Below, piece by piece: positions 62,644-64,000 of a stretch of DNA of 64,000 nucleotides; position 1 is the first letter of the stretch, and each line of letters opens with the position of its first letter. This DNA comes from Micromonospora noduli. GTDB lineage: Bacteria; Actinomycetota; Actinomycetes; Mycobacteriales; Micromonosporaceae. The notes beneath the pieces are model-generated. The model did not search any database and was not told where the DNA came from. It saw only the letters and a program-made list of their open reading frames with translations. Position numbers and translations under genes: made by a program. The stretch lies in assembly GCF_003264365.1 (NCBI RefSeq), contig NZ_PYAK01000001.1:248001-312000 (forward strand). Direction: 5' to 3'.

Positions 62644-63129
62644 TCATCGCGCTCGCGGGCCGGTCAGCAGGGTGGCCGCGCGCAGCGACTCGGCAGCTGT
62701 CAGGAGGGCGGCGCCGAGAAGCACTGTGTCTTTGAGCAGGAATTGTCCCAGCTGAGAAAGGCTCAATATCCCCTGCCCTTCCTGCCGGGCCTCAGGCGTC
62801 GTGGCCAGGAAACTGAGCGTGGTAACGAACATCCCCGTCGCACCGAAGCTACCGATCGCTGAGGCTCTGGGCGCAAAGGGCTTGGCGACGATCAGGGAAC
62901 CCAGAGCGATCTCCGTGACCCCGATGAGTCGGTTGAGCTTTTCTGCGCCCAGCCTCGCGCGGAGCCGCGAGAACAGCGGACTCGAGGTGACCAGGGGCTC
63001 GTCGTTCTCCACCTCGTACGGCTTGAACTTGAGCGCACCGATCCACAAGATGTTCGTCGCCAACGCGCAGCGCAGGACTGAGAAGCCCACCGAGGCGAGG
63101 CCATCGGCGTACGAGTGTCCTGTGCCCAT
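62644..63129 (-). CDS. DUF417 membrane protein (RclC/YkgB-like)
   Basis: 161 residues from ATG 63129 behind AGGAG. The DUF417 motifs are all present: NILWIGALKFKPYEVEND, PLVTSSPLF, TTLSFLATTPEA and GQFLLKDTVLLGAALL, with four membrane segments. E. coli YkgB, renamed RclC, belongs to this family and is part of the reactive-chlorine resistance operon. It is convergent with the NhaA fusion gene (61 bases between stops). Role in membrane protection against oxidants is by analogy. Confidence 0.92.
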   Translation of the reverse strand: MGTGHSYADGLASVGFSVLRCALATNILWIGALKFKPYEVENDEPLVTSSPLFSRLRARLGAEKLNRLIGVTEIALGSLIVAKPFAPRASAIGSFGATGMFVTTLSFLATTPEARQEGQGILSLSQLGQFLLKDTVLLGAALLTAAESLRAATLLTGPRAR

Positions 63130-63215
63130 CGCTCGCTCCTGTTCGCCGCGTCGACGCTCGGCCTGCTGGGGACCATTACCCGCTGGGACCGGCAACACGC
63201 ATCGAGGGCGCGCCT

Positions 63216-63254
63216 CCGGAGGGGCCGGCGAGTGATTCCCGCCGACCCCTCCGG
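63216..63254 (-). terminator. Terminator after penicillin-acylase-like gene
   Basis: Perfect 9-base arms CCGGAGGGG (63216-63224) and CCCCTCCGG (63246-63254), with an inner CGGC/GCCG pair, six bases beyond the acylase stop at 63261. Confidence 0.75.
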
Positions 63255-63260
63255 GCGAGG

Positions 63261-64000
63261 TCACTTTTGGTAAACCTCGAATTCGTAGAGCGAGAACCCG
63301 TACGAGGTGGCCCGCTTGACCCCGTACACCCGCACGTAGCGGGCGGTGACGGGGGCGAAGGTGGCGTTGTCGACGCCGCCGTTGCCGGTGGCGTTGGTGA
63401 ACACCGGCGTCCATGAGGTGCCGTCGCCGGACACCTCGATCCGGTACGAGGTGCCGTGCGCGGCCTCCCAGCGCAGCACGACCCTGCTGACGCTGCGGGC
63501 CGCCCCGAGGTCGACCCTGAGCCACTGGTTGTCGTTGTAACTGCTGGCCCACCGGCTGCCGAGGCTGCCGTCGACCGCCTTGTCCGGTGTGTGGCTGGTC
63601 AGAAACTGGGTGCTCGACGCGATGGTCGGACGGCCCTGCGCCAGGTTGGTGACATCGTCGCCCCGGCGCGCCGGGAACGAGACGACCTGCTGGTAGGTGG
63701 GGCGGTTCTGCCAGGCGATCACCGGGTGGGTGATGCCGCCGAGCCCGGACTGGGCGATCGAGTCGGCACACCACTGGTCGCCAGCCCCGCAGGACTTGTC
63801 TCCGGGGTAGACGGTGGTGGCCGGCACCGCGGCGGCCTGGCCGAGCGCGTCGAGCAGTGCCTGCCGGCACGCGCCGAGGTTGCCGTTGCCGCAGTACGCG
63901 CGGCCCAGCCCACCCGCCACCGGGTCGCCGAGTACGGTCCGCAGGTCCTTGTCGACGTAGCCCCACCAGCCGTACTGGAACGACGAGCCCTTGTGCGCCT
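63261..64000 (-). CDS. Penicillin acylase-like secreted enzyme with discoidin-type domain (N-terminus outside window)
   Basis: The minus-strand frame enters from the right edge and ends at 63261, giving the last 246 residues. The first part (QWCADSIAQSGLGGITHPVI, then WQNRPTYQQVVSFPARRG) matches the C-terminal end of penicillin-acylase (Ntn hydrolase) proteins of the quorum-quenching/beta-lactam acylase family. From about 150 residues before the stop comes an F5/8 type C (discoidin, CBM32) domain: IASSTQFLTSHTPDKAVDGS, RWASSYNDNQWLRVDLGAAR and YVRVYGVKRATSYGFSLYEFE. The active site lies outside the window. Confidence 0.82.
   Translation of the reverse strand, partial: AHKGSSFQYGWWGYVDKDLRTVLGDPVAGGLGRAYCGNGNLGACRQALLDALGQAAAVPATTVYPGDKSCGAGDQWCADSIAQSGLGGITHPVIAWQNRPTYQQVVSFPARRGDDVTNLAQGRPTIASSTQFLTSHTPDKAVDGSLGSRWASSYNDNQWLRVDLGAARSVSRVVLRWEAAHGTSYRIEVSGDGTSWTPVFTNATGNGGVDNATFAPVTARYVRVYGVKRATSYGFSLYEFEVYQK

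Overview
The window is high-GC actinomycete DNA. Nearly every third codon position is G or C, GTG starts are common, and several promoters look leaderless. The gene repertoire is typical of Micromonosporaceae, and Micromonospora or a close relative is the best guess; this rests on protein families and not on a marker gene. About 57 protein-coding genes are supported, two of them cut by the window edges, plus a few gene remnants. No rRNA, tRNA, CRISPR array, insertion sequence or prophage was found.

Layout. 1-3.6 kb: an edge-truncated membrane protein, a GNAT/barstar pair and small membrane genes. 3.7-8.6 kb: a DesK/DesR-like two-component system facing an ABC exporter/GPP34 operon, with a long palindrome between them. 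8.6-13.5 kb: an LtrA-like protein, a secreted three-repeat protein, and a GntR-TetR hybrid repressor facing a short ORF coupled to a DUF418 membrane protein. 13.7-18.9 kb: exported proteins on the minus strand (X-Pro dipeptidyl-peptidase-like, TlpA-like lipoprotein, small lipoprotein, M6-like metalloprotease). 19-24 kb: a DapA-family aldolase facing a PucR regulator, IlvE, and an AraC regulator. 24-44 kb: a general-stress neighbourhood of SDR, FUSC, OBAP, second LtrA, chitinase, cupin/AraC, two SRPBCC-type/zinc-alcohol-dehydrogenase modules in opposite orientation around an aldo-keto reductase and a DJ-1/PfpI protein, TMEM175, DUF2267, DUF1345 and MscS genes. Some of these have SigB-like promoter sequences. 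44-54 kb: a large LuxR-type (LAL) regulator and a 2062-residue secreted subtilase.

54-63.1 kb is the most interesting part. It looks like a protein-oxidation repair and electrophile/chlorine-stress island: a molybdopterin oxidoreductase of the sulfite oxidase/MsrP superfamily with its own flavin reductase, a quinone-oxidoreductase-like enzyme, MsrB and MsrA, a TetR regulator, an OsmC-like protein, an NhaA antiporter fused to a DsbA-like thioredoxin domain, and a DUF417 (RclC/YkgB-like) membrane protein. Five intergenic sites share one geometry, GGAC-N6-GTCC (one has a single mismatch). They lie before the molybdoenzyme operon, before msrBA, before tetR and twice before osmC. I infer a TetR-controlled regulon; the known families support the repair theme, but the link to reactive chlorine is inference.

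The right edge holds the C-terminal part of a penicillin-acylase-like secreted enzyme with a discoidin-type domain.
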